Under the pieces are notes generated by a model that did no database searches, was not told the DNA's origin, and worked only from the letters and a program-made list of their open reading frames with translations. The position numbers and the translations under genes were made by a program. From Deltaproteobacteria bacterium (GTDB lineage: Bacteria; Myxococcota; XYA12-FULL-58-9): a stretch of 64,000 nt of DNA. Where the stretch lies: NCBI GenBank assembly GCA_016218825.1, contig JACRCV010000042.1, positions 50,041 to 114,040 of the forward strand. Direction: 5' to 3'. The first letter of the stretch is position 1, and each line of letters begins with the position of its first letter. Positions 31,161-39,888 of this stretch are shown here, piece after piece.

Positions 31161-32168
31161 GTGCTACGTACGGCTACCGTGACGAAGACCGCCCGCGTCG
31201 CCGCCACCCTCGGTCTGAGCCTCGTGCTCGCGTTGTTCGCCACCCATCGGGCGCTGATTCACATGCCTCCTCCAGATCCACGAGACCCGACCGCGTCGAT
31301 GCCGCCCGGGCTTCCGGCCGCCCTCGAGAGGCATACCAGGAAGCTCGCGGTCGACATCGGCCCGCGCCACCTGGGGCGCGGCGATACCCTGGGCGCGGCC
31401 GCGGACTACATCGCCCAGGCGCTGACGACCGCCGGCTATCAGCCGAGCCGGCAGCGGTTCGCGACCGCCGACGGCGACGCGGCCAACGTCGAGGCCGTCC
31501 TCGAGGGCAGCGGCAGCCCGGCGCGCTCGGTCGTCGTCGGCGCCCACTACGACACGGTGCCGGAGACCCCGGGCGCCGATGACAATGCCTCCGGTGTGGC
31601 GGTGCTGATCGAGCTCGCGACGCTGCTGCGCGCCAGCCACCCGGCGCAAACGGTGCGCTTCGTCGCGTTCGCCAACGAGGAGCCGCCGTACTTCAAGACC
31701 GAGGCGATGGGGAGCCTGGTGTATGCCCGTGGGCTCGCCAAGGCCGGCGCCGGCGTGACCGCGATGCTGAGCCTCGAGTGTCTGGGCTATTTCTCGAAGG
31801 CGGCGAGCTCGCAGCACTACCCGTTCCCGGTGGGCTTCTTCTACCCGTCGACCGGCGACTTCGTGAGCATGGTTGGAAACGTGAGGTCGCGGAAGTTGGT
31901 GAAGGAGGCGGTGCGGACCTTCGGGCGCGGCACCACGCTCGTGGCGCGCGGCGCGGCGTTGCCGGAGCTGGTGCGCGGCGTCGGCTATTCGGACCACTGG
32001 TCGTTCTGGCAAATCGGCGTGCCGGCGCTGATGGTCACCGACACCGCGTTCTTCAGAAACGACGCCTACCACAGCGCCGCCGACCTGCCGGAGCGCCTCG
32101 ACTTCCGGGCGATGGCCGAGGTGACGATGGGCCTCGCGGCGGTTGTTTCGACCCTCGCCGCCGAGTGA
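31161..32168 (+). CDS. M28-family zinc peptidase
   Basis: VVVGAHYDTVPETPGADDNASGVAVLIELA, FVAFANEEPP, YSDHWSFWQIGVPALMVTDTAFFRNDAYHSAADLPERLD. Confidence 0.9.
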   Translation: MLRTATVTKTARVAATLGLSLVLALFATHRALIHMPPPDPRDPTASMPPGLPAALERHTRKLAVDIGPRHLGRGDTLGAAADYIAQALTTAGYQPSRQRFATADGDAANVEAVLEGSGSPARSVVVGAHYDTVPETPGADDNASGVAVLIELATLLRASHPAQTVRFVAFANEEPPYFKTEAMGSLVYARGLAKAGAGVTAMLSLECLGYFSKAASSQHYPFPVGFFYPSTGDFVSMVGNVRSRKLVKEAVRTFGRGTTLVARGAALPELVRGVGYSDHWSFWQIGVPALMVTDTAFFRNDAYHSAADLPERLDFRAMAEVTMGLAAVVSTLAAE

Positions 32169-32204
32169 GTCAGGCGAAGAAGCGCGCCAGGTGCGTGCGC
32201 AGCC

Positions 32205-32735
32205 GTGCTCGAGTCGGCCGCACTGCGGTGCTCGGGGGGCCGTGCTCGAGTCGGCCGCACTGCGCTGCTCGGGGGGCACCGCTCGCCTCCGTGGGTGCCT
32301 TCGACTTGGCGGTGCCTCGGTCGACGTTGAGTGCCGTATGCGATCTCGGCGCCTTCGACTGACGCGCCACCGTCGGCTTCGCGGCCCCCCTCTGCGCTGC
32401 TCGCGCGGCCGCGTTTGAGTCGCCGCACTGCGGTGCTCGGGGGCCGTGCTCGAGTCGCCGCACTGCGGTGCTCGGGGGCCGTGCTCGAGTCGGCCGCACT
32501 GCGCTGCTCGGGGGGCACCGCTCGCCTCCGTGGGTGCCTTCGATCTGGCGGTGCCTCGGTCGACGTTGAGTGCCGCATGCGATCTCGGCGCCTTCGACCG
32601 ACGCGCCACCGTCGGCTTCGCGGCCCCCCTCTGCGCTGCTCGCGCGGCCGTGTTCGAGTCGACCGCACTGCGGTGTTCGGGGGGCTGTGCTCGAGTCGGC
32701 CGCACTGCGCTGCTCGCGCGGCCGCGCTCGGTCCC
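32205..32735. repeat. Complex short-plus-long direct repeat array
   Basis: About seven degenerate copies of GTGCTCGAGTCGGCCGCACTGCGGTGCTCGGGGGGCC starting near 32205, 32242, 32413, 32446, 32481, 32650, 32687, plus a ~170-bp direct duplication (32242-32411 versus 32481-32650) with few mismatches. Confidence 0.85.
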
Positions 32736-32785
32736 CCCGCTAGGTTGAATGGGGAGCGCGGGCGCAGCGCCCGCGCGGGAATCAA
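32736..32785 (+). repeat. GC-rich inverted-repeat element (GGTCCCCCCGCTAGGTTG...GCGGGAATCAA), copy 1
   Basis: GGTCCCCCCGCTAGGTTGAATGGGGAGCGCGGGCGC-A-GCGCCCGCGCGGGAATCAA; perfect 10-bp arms 32756-32765/32767-32776. Confidence 0.8.
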
Positions 32786-32871
32786 GAGCCGAACCTGGCA
32801 CAACGAGCGATTCGCCCCCGCCCCACCCGGGGGCGGGATCCGGCGCGGCTTGGAAGGATTCAGGGGTGGGG

Positions 32872-32908
32872 GTGGGGAGCGCGGGCGCGGCGCCCGCGCG
32901 GGAATCAA
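32872..32908 (+). repeat. GC-rich inverted-repeat element, copy 2
   Basis: GGGGAGCGCGGGCGC-G-GCGCCCGCGCGGGAATCAA; perfect 10-bp arms 32879-32888/32890-32899. Confidence 0.8.
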
Positions 32909-32980
32909 AAGACGGAACCGGCAGACCGAGAAACGAAAGGCCGTATTCGAAGAACGCGATCCGGTGGAAAAAGTCAGCGC

Positions 32981-33856
32981 TCAGTGCACCAGGAAGTTGC
33001 GCTTGAAGACCTCGTCGCGCGGGTAGTCGCCGGCCGCCTTGGCGTTCTTCTGCACCTGCTTGTGCATCGTCGCCAGCTCGGTGAGGCCGTCCTTGCGATA
33101 GAGCACGCCGCAGTACAGCTTCTTGCCGTACTCTTCGGCGATGCGGTAGGCCGCGATCTTGTCCGACGGGTCGTGGTTGAGGTCGGCGAGCAGCTCCGAC
33201 TTGGCCTTGAGCTCCTTCGACTGGTCTTCCTCGCGACCGTAAGTGACGCACGGCGAGTGGACGTCGATGAAGGCGAAGCCCTTGTAGCGGATGCCCTCCT
33301 CGATCATCTTCGTCAGCCCCTTGAGGTCGTGGGTGCCGCCCTGGGCGACGAAGCCGCAGCCGGACGCCAGCACCTGCAGCAGCGGGTTCACCGGGGTCTC
33401 CGACAGCCCGTACGGCGTGGTCACCGAGATCGTGCCGGGGACCGTGGTCGGGCCGGCCTGACCCTTGGTGAGGCCGTAGATGTGGTTGTCCATCACGATG
33501 TAGGTGATGTCGGGGTTGCGGCGCACCGCGTGGCTGATGTGACCGCCGCCGATCGAGAAGCCGTCGCCGTCACCGCCGGCCGCGAGCACCGTGAGCTCGG
33601 GGTTCGCGACCTTGACGCCGATCGCCATCGGCAGCGATCGGCCGTGGACCGAGTTGAAGCCGTACGCCGTGGTGTACCCCGGGATGCGGCTCGAACAACC
33701 GATGCCGGAGAGAAACGCGAGCCGGTGCGGCGGCACGCCCACCGCGGCCAGCGCCTGGTAGATGCAGCTCAAGACCCCGAAGTCACCGCACCCCGGGCAC
33801 CAGATGGGCTTCAGCTCGCTCTGGTAATCCTTCTTGGTGAAGACACAGCCTTCCAT
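32981..33856 (-). CDS. 2-oxoacid:ferredoxin oxidoreductase beta (TPP) subunit
   Basis: PIWCPGCGDFGVLSC, SGIGCSSRIPGY, HGRSLPMAIGVKVANPELTVLAAGGDGDGFSIGGGHISHAVRRN, DNHIYGLTKGQ. Confidence 0.93.
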   Translation of the reverse strand: MEGCVFTKKDYQSELKPIWCPGCGDFGVLSCIYQALAAVGVPPHRLAFLSGIGCSSRIPGYTTAYGFNSVHGRSLPMAIGVKVANPELTVLAAGGDGDGFSIGGGHISHAVRRNPDITYIVMDNHIYGLTKGQAGPTTVPGTISVTTPYGLSETPVNPLLQVLASGCGFVAQGGTHDLKGLTKMIEEGIRYKGFAFIDVHSPCVTYGREEDQSKELKAKSELLADLNHDPSDKIAAYRIAEEYGKKLYCGVLYRKDGLTELATMHKQVQKNAKAAGDYPRDEVFKRNFLVH

Positions 33857-33869
33857 GGATACACTCACT

Positions 33870-35627
33870 TCAGTTGGCGAGAACGGTTTCTTTGATGCGA
33901 CCCACGAGCTCTTGCGGTTGCCAGACGGCGCCGCCGCTCCGGTGGATCGCGTGCGTGGCCTTCGGCAGATCGAGCTCGGTGCGCAAGTAGGCCGCCAGCT
34001 GGCCTTGGTAGTTGAGCTCGATCACCCCGAGGCGCTCGACCCCCTTCAAGAAGGCCTTGAAGCTCTCGGTGGGGAGGGGTGCCACGAGCAGCGGCACCAG
34101 GAGCTTGGTCTTCTTGCCTTGCGCCTTGAGGATCTCCATCGCCTCGCGCGCCGGGCCCACCGAGCCGCCCCACGCGATGAGCGCGTCCTTGGCGTCGGCG
34201 TCCCCGAAGGTCAGCACCAGATCGGCGCGCTTGCGGATCGGTTGCAGCTTCTCGATGCGCTTGGCGTTCATCACGTGGTGCAAGGTCGCGTCCGAGATCG
34301 GCCGGCCGACCTCGTCGTGCTCGATGCCGCTCGCCAGGTAGCTGCCGCCCTCCGTCCCCGGGATCGACATCGGGCTGATGCCGTCGGCGTAGCGCTTGTA
34401 GCGGCTGTAACCGGCCTTGAGCTCTTCGGCCGTCGGCACCTTCCGGTAGCTCACCGGGTAGAGCTTCTTGTTGGCGAGGTCCGGCAGCTCGCAGACCTGC
34501 TTGCCCAGCGCCATGAAGGCGTCGGTGAGCAGGACCACGGGGGTCTGATAGGTCTCGGCGAGGTTGAAGGCCTCGAAGGTCAGGCGCACCGCCGACAACA
34601 CGTCGTAGGCCGCGAGCACCGGCCGCGGCGCGTCGCCGTGCGCCGAGTACAAGGCCTGGTTGAGATCGGCCTGTTCGCCCTTGGTCGGCAGCCCGGTCGA
34701 CGGCCCACCGCGCTGGACGTTGACGATGACGAGCGGCAGCTCGGCGATGCTCGCCATGCCGATGAGCTCGGCCTTCAGGCTCATGCCCGGCCCCGAGGTG
34801 GTGGTCATCGCCTTGGCGCCGGCGAACGACGCGCCACACACCATCGCCATCGCCGCGATCTCGTCCTCGGCCTGGACCACGGTGCCGCCGAAGCGCGGCA
34901 GGTTGACCGCGAGCCACTGCATGACCTCGGTCGACGGCGTGATCGGATAGCCGGCGAAGACCTGCAGCCCCGCCGCCGCGGCCGCAGCGGCGACCGCGTA
35001 GTTGGCGTCGGTGATCATCTTCGGCGCGCTCGGGGCGTACTCGAGCTCGGGCCAGGTCTCCTTGCGCAACGACTTCGCCAGGCTGTAGCCGGCGTTGTAG
35101 GCGTTGCGGTTCATCTCCAGGACCTCTGGGCCCTTCTTGGTGAACTTCTTGTCGAGGGAGGACAGGAAGCGCTCCTTGCGGATGTTGGCGAGAGCGCTGA
35201 GGATGCCGATGGTGAGGACGTTCTTGGCGCGCTTGGCGCCGGCCGCGTCGGCGAGCTTCTGGAACTCGACCGGCACGACCTCTTTCGCCTTGATCCCCGG
35301 CGGCACGCCTTCCATCGCCACCTTGGGATCGGCCTCGCAGAAGATGACGCCGTTCTCGGCCATGTTCAGCTCGCCGCTGAACCGGTGGTAGTCGCGCCAG
35401 TTCAGGACGATGAGGTAGTCGAGGCCGCTGCCGGTGTTGTCCACCGGTGTGGTCGACACCCGCACCCGCATCGAGCTCTCGCCGCCTCGGATCTGCGGTC
35501 CGAAGCTCTTGCCCGCGATCGCGTACAGCCCTTCTTCGGCTACCGCGTTCAACACCATGTCGCCGGAGGTGACGACGCCATCGCCGCCGGAACCCACCAT
35601 GGCGACGGCCAGAGTCTTGACCTTCAT
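33870..35627 (-). CDS. 2-oxoacid:ferredoxin oxidoreductase alpha subunit with fused N-terminal gamma domain
   Basis: VGSGGDGVVTSGDMVLNAVAEEGLYAIAGKSFGPQIRGGESSMRVRVS (gamma) then YPITPSTEVMQWLAVNLPRFGGTVVQAEDEIAAMAMVCGASFAGAKAMTTTSGPGMSLKAELIGMASIAELPLVIVNVQRGGPSTG. Confidence 0.93.
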   Translation of the reverse strand: MKVKTLAVAMVGSGGDGVVTSGDMVLNAVAEEGLYAIAGKSFGPQIRGGESSMRVRVSTTPVDNTGSGLDYLIVLNWRDYHRFSGELNMAENGVIFCEADPKVAMEGVPPGIKAKEVVPVEFQKLADAAGAKRAKNVLTIGILSALANIRKERFLSSLDKKFTKKGPEVLEMNRNAYNAGYSLAKSLRKETWPELEYAPSAPKMITDANYAVAAAAAAAGLQVFAGYPITPSTEVMQWLAVNLPRFGGTVVQAEDEIAAMAMVCGASFAGAKAMTTTSGPGMSLKAELIGMASIAELPLVIVNVQRGGPSTGLPTKGEQADLNQALYSAHGDAPRPVLAAYDVLSAVRLTFEAFNLAETYQTPVVLLTDAFMALGKQVCELPDLANKKLYPVSYRKVPTAEELKAGYSRYKRYADGISPMSIPGTEGGSYLASGIEHDEVGRPISDATLHHVMNAKRIEKLQPIRKRADLVLTFGDADAKDALIAWGGSVGPAREAMEILKAQGKKTKLLVPLLVAPLPTESFKAFLKGVERLGVIELNYQGQLAAYLRTELDLPKATHAIHRSGGAVWQPQELVGRIKETVLAN

Positions 35628-35841
35628 CGCTGCTACCTCGCTAACCCTCACCCGTGTGTCGACCGCAGTCCGGGGAAGACCAGTCTCCCGAGGCCGAAGG
35701 CCGACGGTACTTGCGGCGAATTACTCCTATGGGGTGGAAGATGCAAGCGATCGGCGATCGTCCGCGCTTCACCGGCGGCCGGGCGTGTCGAGAGTGGGTG
35801 GGGTCGCGCGTTGGCCGCCGGGCGCGGCCCCTTGGCTCCGA

Positions 35842-36641
35842 CTAGACGCGAGCATAGGCGGAGATGTCGGGAGCCTCCGGATGCAGGCGAACCACGACGC
35901 ACGGCGCGGCCGGTACCGTAACGGCGCCCAACAAGGTTGGCGCCGAAAAGGCGGGGAGAAGAATTCGCACGGCTTCGCGATACACGGGAAACGACGGGTC
36001 GCGACAGGCGGTGCCTGCGAGCAGGCGATTCGCTGCGGCAGCCACCGCTTCGGCGTCGGCGCGTCCATCGGGTTCAAGCGCCATGGCCACCTGCTCGTCC
36101 AGAGCCGAGAGCGCGCCGGCGTCTTCTGCCGGGCCGCGCGACCACTCGACGTCGGCCACAATGACGGCGTCGAGCTCGCCGAGCTGTCCGCCCGTCGCCT
36201 CGCGGATGATGCGATCGCAGTGAAGCGGATAGGCGAGACTTGCCCCGAAAAGGTGCCAGGGACTCCAACGGGGGCTCACCCCTTCCCGGCGCTCAGGGAA
36301 CCGGTTGTGGCGGCATGCTCGAGCGCCACCGAGATCTGCTCGCGGCCGACCTCGGCGCCGAACGCCAGCCCCGGAAACAGCGCCGCCCACTCCTTCGCCT
36401 GGATCTTGGTGTCGCCCACGTCGCCGCCTCCGATCCGGGCGCAAAGCACTTCGCGATGTGTGTGCTTAGGCCTTACTCCTTGTCTCCTTCGCAGCGCATG
36501 CGGCAAGAGCCATGATGAGCCGCTGGTCGGGCTTGCGCTCAGCCTCGAGAGCGTCGCCGCGCTCTCTGAGAATCGCCTGCGCGACCACCAACATCGCATT
36601 CGAGTCGTGATACCCGGTGCGCTGTTGGTCAAAGGCGGCAT
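35842..36641 (-). pseudogene. Probable frameshifted/split CDS of unknown function
   Basis: Two overlapping minus-strand frames (36276-36641 and 35842-36444) each show plausible composition on one side of a break near 36240-36280, where a REP-like sequence sits. Confidence 0.45.
36242..36264. repeat. REP-like sequence GCCCCGAAAAGGTGCCAGGGACT
   Basis: Near-identical 22-23 bp also at 41784-41805. Confidence 0.55.
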
Positions 36642-37518
36642 TGAGCGTTTTGAGGGGTTCGCCGGTCAGCGCGTGCACGGCGGTTAGCATCGCACTCGAA
36701 TCGTGGTAGCCCGTCTCGGCTTGGCGATAGGCGGCATTGAGCTGCGCTATCGATTTCCCCGAAAGGGCGTGCGCCATCACTAACGTGGCTCCCGAGTCGT
36801 GGTAGCCGGTCTCGGTCGCTTCGTAAGCGGCGTTGAGCTCCGCCATGGGTCTCCCCGAAAGGGCGTGCGCCATCACCAACATGGCTCCCGAGTCGTGGTA
36901 GCCGGTCTCGGTCGCTTCGTAAGCGGCATTGAGCTCCGCCATGGGTTTCCCCGAAAGGGCGTGCGCCATCACCAACATGGCTCCCGAGTCGTGGTAGCCG
37001 GTCTCGGTCGCTTCGTAAGCGGCATTCAGCTCCGCTATGGATTTCCCCGAAAGCACGTGCGCCATCACCAACATGGCTCTCGACGCGTGGTAGCCCGTCG
37101 CAGTCTCGTGGTAGGCCGCGTTGACCGCGGGGATCGATGCGCAACCGGCGGCGGCGGCGACAACCAGCATGCCGCCCGAGTCGCGGTAGCCGGTCTTGGT
37201 GAGCGCGTACTGACGGCGAACATCATCCACGGCGACCGCGCGGACGTCCTGCGCCGTGACAGCGCTGGCAACGTCTTGCGGCCGACGAAGACGATTGCCA
37301 CCATGGCCTGGGGTCCAACGGATGGCCCTTTCTTTGCTCGGGGTCGCATCCAGCCCTTTGACTGCCCCGACGACCTCGGTCACAGCAACGAGGTCCAGCT
37401 GCAGATCGGTGGCAATCTTTGCCACATCGGCCTTTTCAGAACCTCCTGCCGCAGTTACGGCGGCGCAGACCTGCGCCCGAGCTTCTGGGGACATCTGGTC
37501 CGCGCGGCTGGTCTTCAC
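36466..37518 (-). CDS. Protein with 32-residue tandem repeats (TGYHDSGAMLVMAHALSGKPMAELNAAYEATE), unknown family
   Basis: Six to seven repeats of 32 aa / 96 bp; central copies nearly identical at DNA level (cccgagtcgt at 36791, 36887, 36983). Confidence 0.8.
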   Translation of the reverse strand: MKTSRADQMSPEARAQVCAAVTAAGGSEKADVAKIATDLQLDLVAVTEVVGAVKGLDATPSKERAIRWTPGHGGNRLRRPQDVASAVTAQDVRAVAVDDVRRQYALTKTGYRDSGGMLVVAAAAGCASIPAVNAAYHETATGYHASRAMLVMAHVLSGKSIAELNAAYEATETGYHDSGAMLVMAHALSGKPMAELNAAYEATETGYHDSGAMLVMAHALSGRPMAELNAAYEATETGYHDSGATLVMAHALSGKSIAQLNAAYRQAETGYHDSSAMLTAVHALTGEPLKTLNAAFDQQRTGYHDSNAMLVVAQAILRERGDALEAERKPDQRLIMALAACAAKETRSKA

Positions 37519-37635
37519 GGTCGGCCTCCGTCAGGCGAGAGACGATCCCATGTACCCTAACAGCGGCACCTCGTAGAATCTAGTCGTTTGGGTTGGGGGC
37601 TGGGTGCGAACGGGCTGCGGAGCCGCCGGCGGGCT

Positions 37636-39633
37636 CTAGAGCCCGAAGCCGCTGCAGTCGGAGGTCGAGAACGGGATGATCGCGCCCACCTGGCCGGCGA
37701 CGTCGGCGGCGTAGGGCTCGATGGAGCCGATGCCGCTGTCGTTCCACTTGATGTCGGCCACCAGCCACGCCTGGGCGTCGGTGAGGGTGCGGCGGTACTC
37801 CGCCACCTGGATGCCGTTCAAGTAGACGCGCACGGTGTTGCGGGTCGGCTGGGTGCCGCGCCAGTAGTGGATGGCGATGCGGTAGCTCGCCGCCACCGGG
37901 GCGTCGATGTTGATGTTCTCCGGCCCGAGGCCGTTGGTGTCGTCGATGTCGAGGCGCGGGTTCGGCCCGGCGCCGGCGGGGGCGGTGTTGAGCCACACCG
38001 GCTCCTTGTTGGCGAAGTAGCAGTCCCACGGCTCCTCGCAGACGTTCGAGCTCTGCGGCAGGTACATCAAGTGCAGATCCTGGTCGTTGGTCGAGTCGTC
38101 CCAGGTCAGCTGGATGTGGATCCGCGAGCCGGGGATGACCTCGAACTCCACCCGGCTGTCGACGGTGTCGCCGCTCTCGATGCCGTCGGTGTTCGCGACC
38201 TTGAGCGCCACCACGTAGTGCCCGGCGAGCGGCAGCCAGAAGCTGTAGAGCGGCGTGTCGACCCCCTGGTGCTGGAAGTCGAGCGGGTTGGTGCCGATCG
38301 GGTACTCGACGACCGTCCAGGTGTACGAGGTGATGAGGCCCGGATCGGTCGGGTCGCGCGGATCGTAGCTCTGGCGACCGTCGAAGTTGACCCGCCGCAA
38401 CGGCTGGATGTCGGTCGGGTCGGTGTACGGCGCGCCCGGGTTCAGCGGATCGAACTCGCGGAAGCGCGCGATCGCCACCGGGGCGTTGCGCGAATAGGCC
38501 ACCACCGGGATCTCGATCACCGGCTCGTCCGGATCGGTCGACTCGACCACCAGCGTCGTGTGGTACTCGCCCTCGACGTCGGGGGCCTGGAAGTTCACCG
38601 GAATGGTCACCGCTCCCTCGGCGCGGCGGTTGGGGTTGATGGCGTCGGCGCAGTCGAGGTTGCGCTGCAGGATGTCGAAGGGCACCCGGGTCGAGCTGCC
38701 GAAGTAGAAGCGGCCGTCGTCGTTGGTGCCGGGCTTGAAGCCGATGCCGAGGTCGAACGCGGCGCCGTCCTTGTCGACCGTCAGCGCGCACAGCGTGCAG
38801 GCGTCGACGCCGATGAAGGGCTGGCACAAGGCGGTGTTGCGGATCGTCAGCGGCGCGGTGCCGACGGCGGTCAAGCCGATGTTGCCGAAGCTCATCGCGT
38901 TCGCCGCCGGGATCACGCAGGCGCCGCCGCTGCAGTCCTCGACCATCGGCCCGGCGTAGTTGTTGTAGTGGATCTCGACGTCGGGGGCGCCGTTGAAGAC
39001 CGCGGTGGCGGTGACCGAGAGCGTCATCGGCGCGCCGTTTACGGCGTTGGCGGCGTTGGAGTGCACCTCGGCCTGGAGCATGTGCTCGCCCTCTTCGAGC
39101 GGCTGGTAGGCGATACCGAGCAGGTAGACGCCGAAGGCCGGCACCTCGGTGATGCACTCTTTGGCGTCGATGCACGCGGTGTCGCAGCCGTTCACCATCG
39201 CCGGCACCTGGTCGTCAGGACACGCCGGGGCCGCGAGCGCGCAGGTCCTGTGCTCGAGGTTGCAGTCGTAGAGCTTCTTGCCGGCCGCCGGGCTCGAGAA
39301 CGGCCGCTCGCGGTCGGTCGCCGCGACGCCCTCGTAGCTCAGCCAGTGGGCCTCTTGCCAGCGCTGGCCGACGCTCGCGGTGAAGCGGACGCCGCCGATC
39401 TTCAGCGGGATCTGGGTCGGGTTCGACATCTGGAAGATCGCCCACTTGGTGGCGTACACCGGCACCTCGCCGAGGGCGATGCTCAACGTGGCGTCGTCGA
39501 AGCCGTCGTAGGCCTGGCCGGTGGCGTACACCGTCATGTCGAGCCGCGGCGCATGCCGGGTGAGCTTGTCCTCGCGGCAGGCGACGAGCGCCGTCACCAC
39601 GCACAGAATCACTGGTGCAACCGAGGTGCGCAT
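37636..39633 (-). CDS. Secreted lipoprotein with PKD-like and YfaP-like beta domains
   Basis: Lipobox VILCVVTALVACRE; VNFDGRQSYDPRDPTDPGLITSYTWTV...GHYVVALKVAN; IHIQLTWDDSTNDQDLHLMYL...ENINIDAPVAASYRIAIHYW. Confidence 0.82.
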   Translation of the reverse strand: MRTSVAPVILCVVTALVACREDKLTRHAPRLDMTVYATGQAYDGFDDATLSIALGEVPVYATKWAIFQMSNPTQIPLKIGGVRFTASVGQRWQEAHWLSYEGVAATDRERPFSSPAAGKKLYDCNLEHRTCALAAPACPDDQVPAMVNGCDTACIDAKECITEVPAFGVYLLGIAYQPLEEGEHMLQAEVHSNAANAVNGAPMTLSVTATAVFNGAPDVEIHYNNYAGPMVEDCSGGACVIPAANAMSFGNIGLTAVGTAPLTIRNTALCQPFIGVDACTLCALTVDKDGAAFDLGIGFKPGTNDDGRFYFGSSTRVPFDILQRNLDCADAINPNRRAEGAVTIPVNFQAPDVEGEYHTTLVVESTDPDEPVIEIPVVAYSRNAPVAIARFREFDPLNPGAPYTDPTDIQPLRRVNFDGRQSYDPRDPTDPGLITSYTWTVVEYPIGTNPLDFQHQGVDTPLYSFWLPLAGHYVVALKVANTDGIESGDTVDSRVEFEVIPGSRIHIQLTWDDSTNDQDLHLMYLPQSSNVCEEPWDCYFANKEPVWLNTAPAGAGPNPRLDIDDTNGLGPENINIDAPVAASYRIAIHYWRGTQPTRNTVRVYLNGIQVAEYRRTLTDAQAWLVADIKWNDSGIGSIEPYAADVAGQVGAIIPFSTSDCSGFGL

Positions 39634-39822
39634 CAGATCTCCTCCTTACGCTCACCGAGCCCGCGGCCTGTGTATGCGTACAGGACTGTTACCGACTCCG
39701 TCAACACCCGCTGAGTGGTCTTGACGCTGCAGCCCGCGACCGTCACCTGGCTCATCGCGTGCCGGTCCTGCACGGCGAGATCCGGTCGAAACGGTCCGCG
39801 AGCTCCGCCTCGACGCCGGCCC

Positions 39823-39860
39823 AAAGAAAAGGCCCGGGCGCCATCGCTGACGCCCGGGCC
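39823..39860 (-). terminator. Rho-independent terminator for the 39889-41568 gene
   Basis: Perfect 10-bp arms ggcccgggcg (39831-39840) / cgcccgggcc (39851-39860), followed on the minus strand by TTTTCTTT. Confidence 0.8.
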
Positions 39861-39888
39861 CTGGGGGTTCACGGACTGCGTCGTTCGA

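Noticed and set aside
33834-35921. 695-aa plus-strand ORF opposite the oxidoreductase alpha subunit
   Set aside because: Shadow of a confidently identified minus-strand gene.
36700-37120. Regular 96-bp repeats considered as a CRISPR array or minisatellite
   Set aside because: They are continuous coding repeats of 32 residues without spacers.
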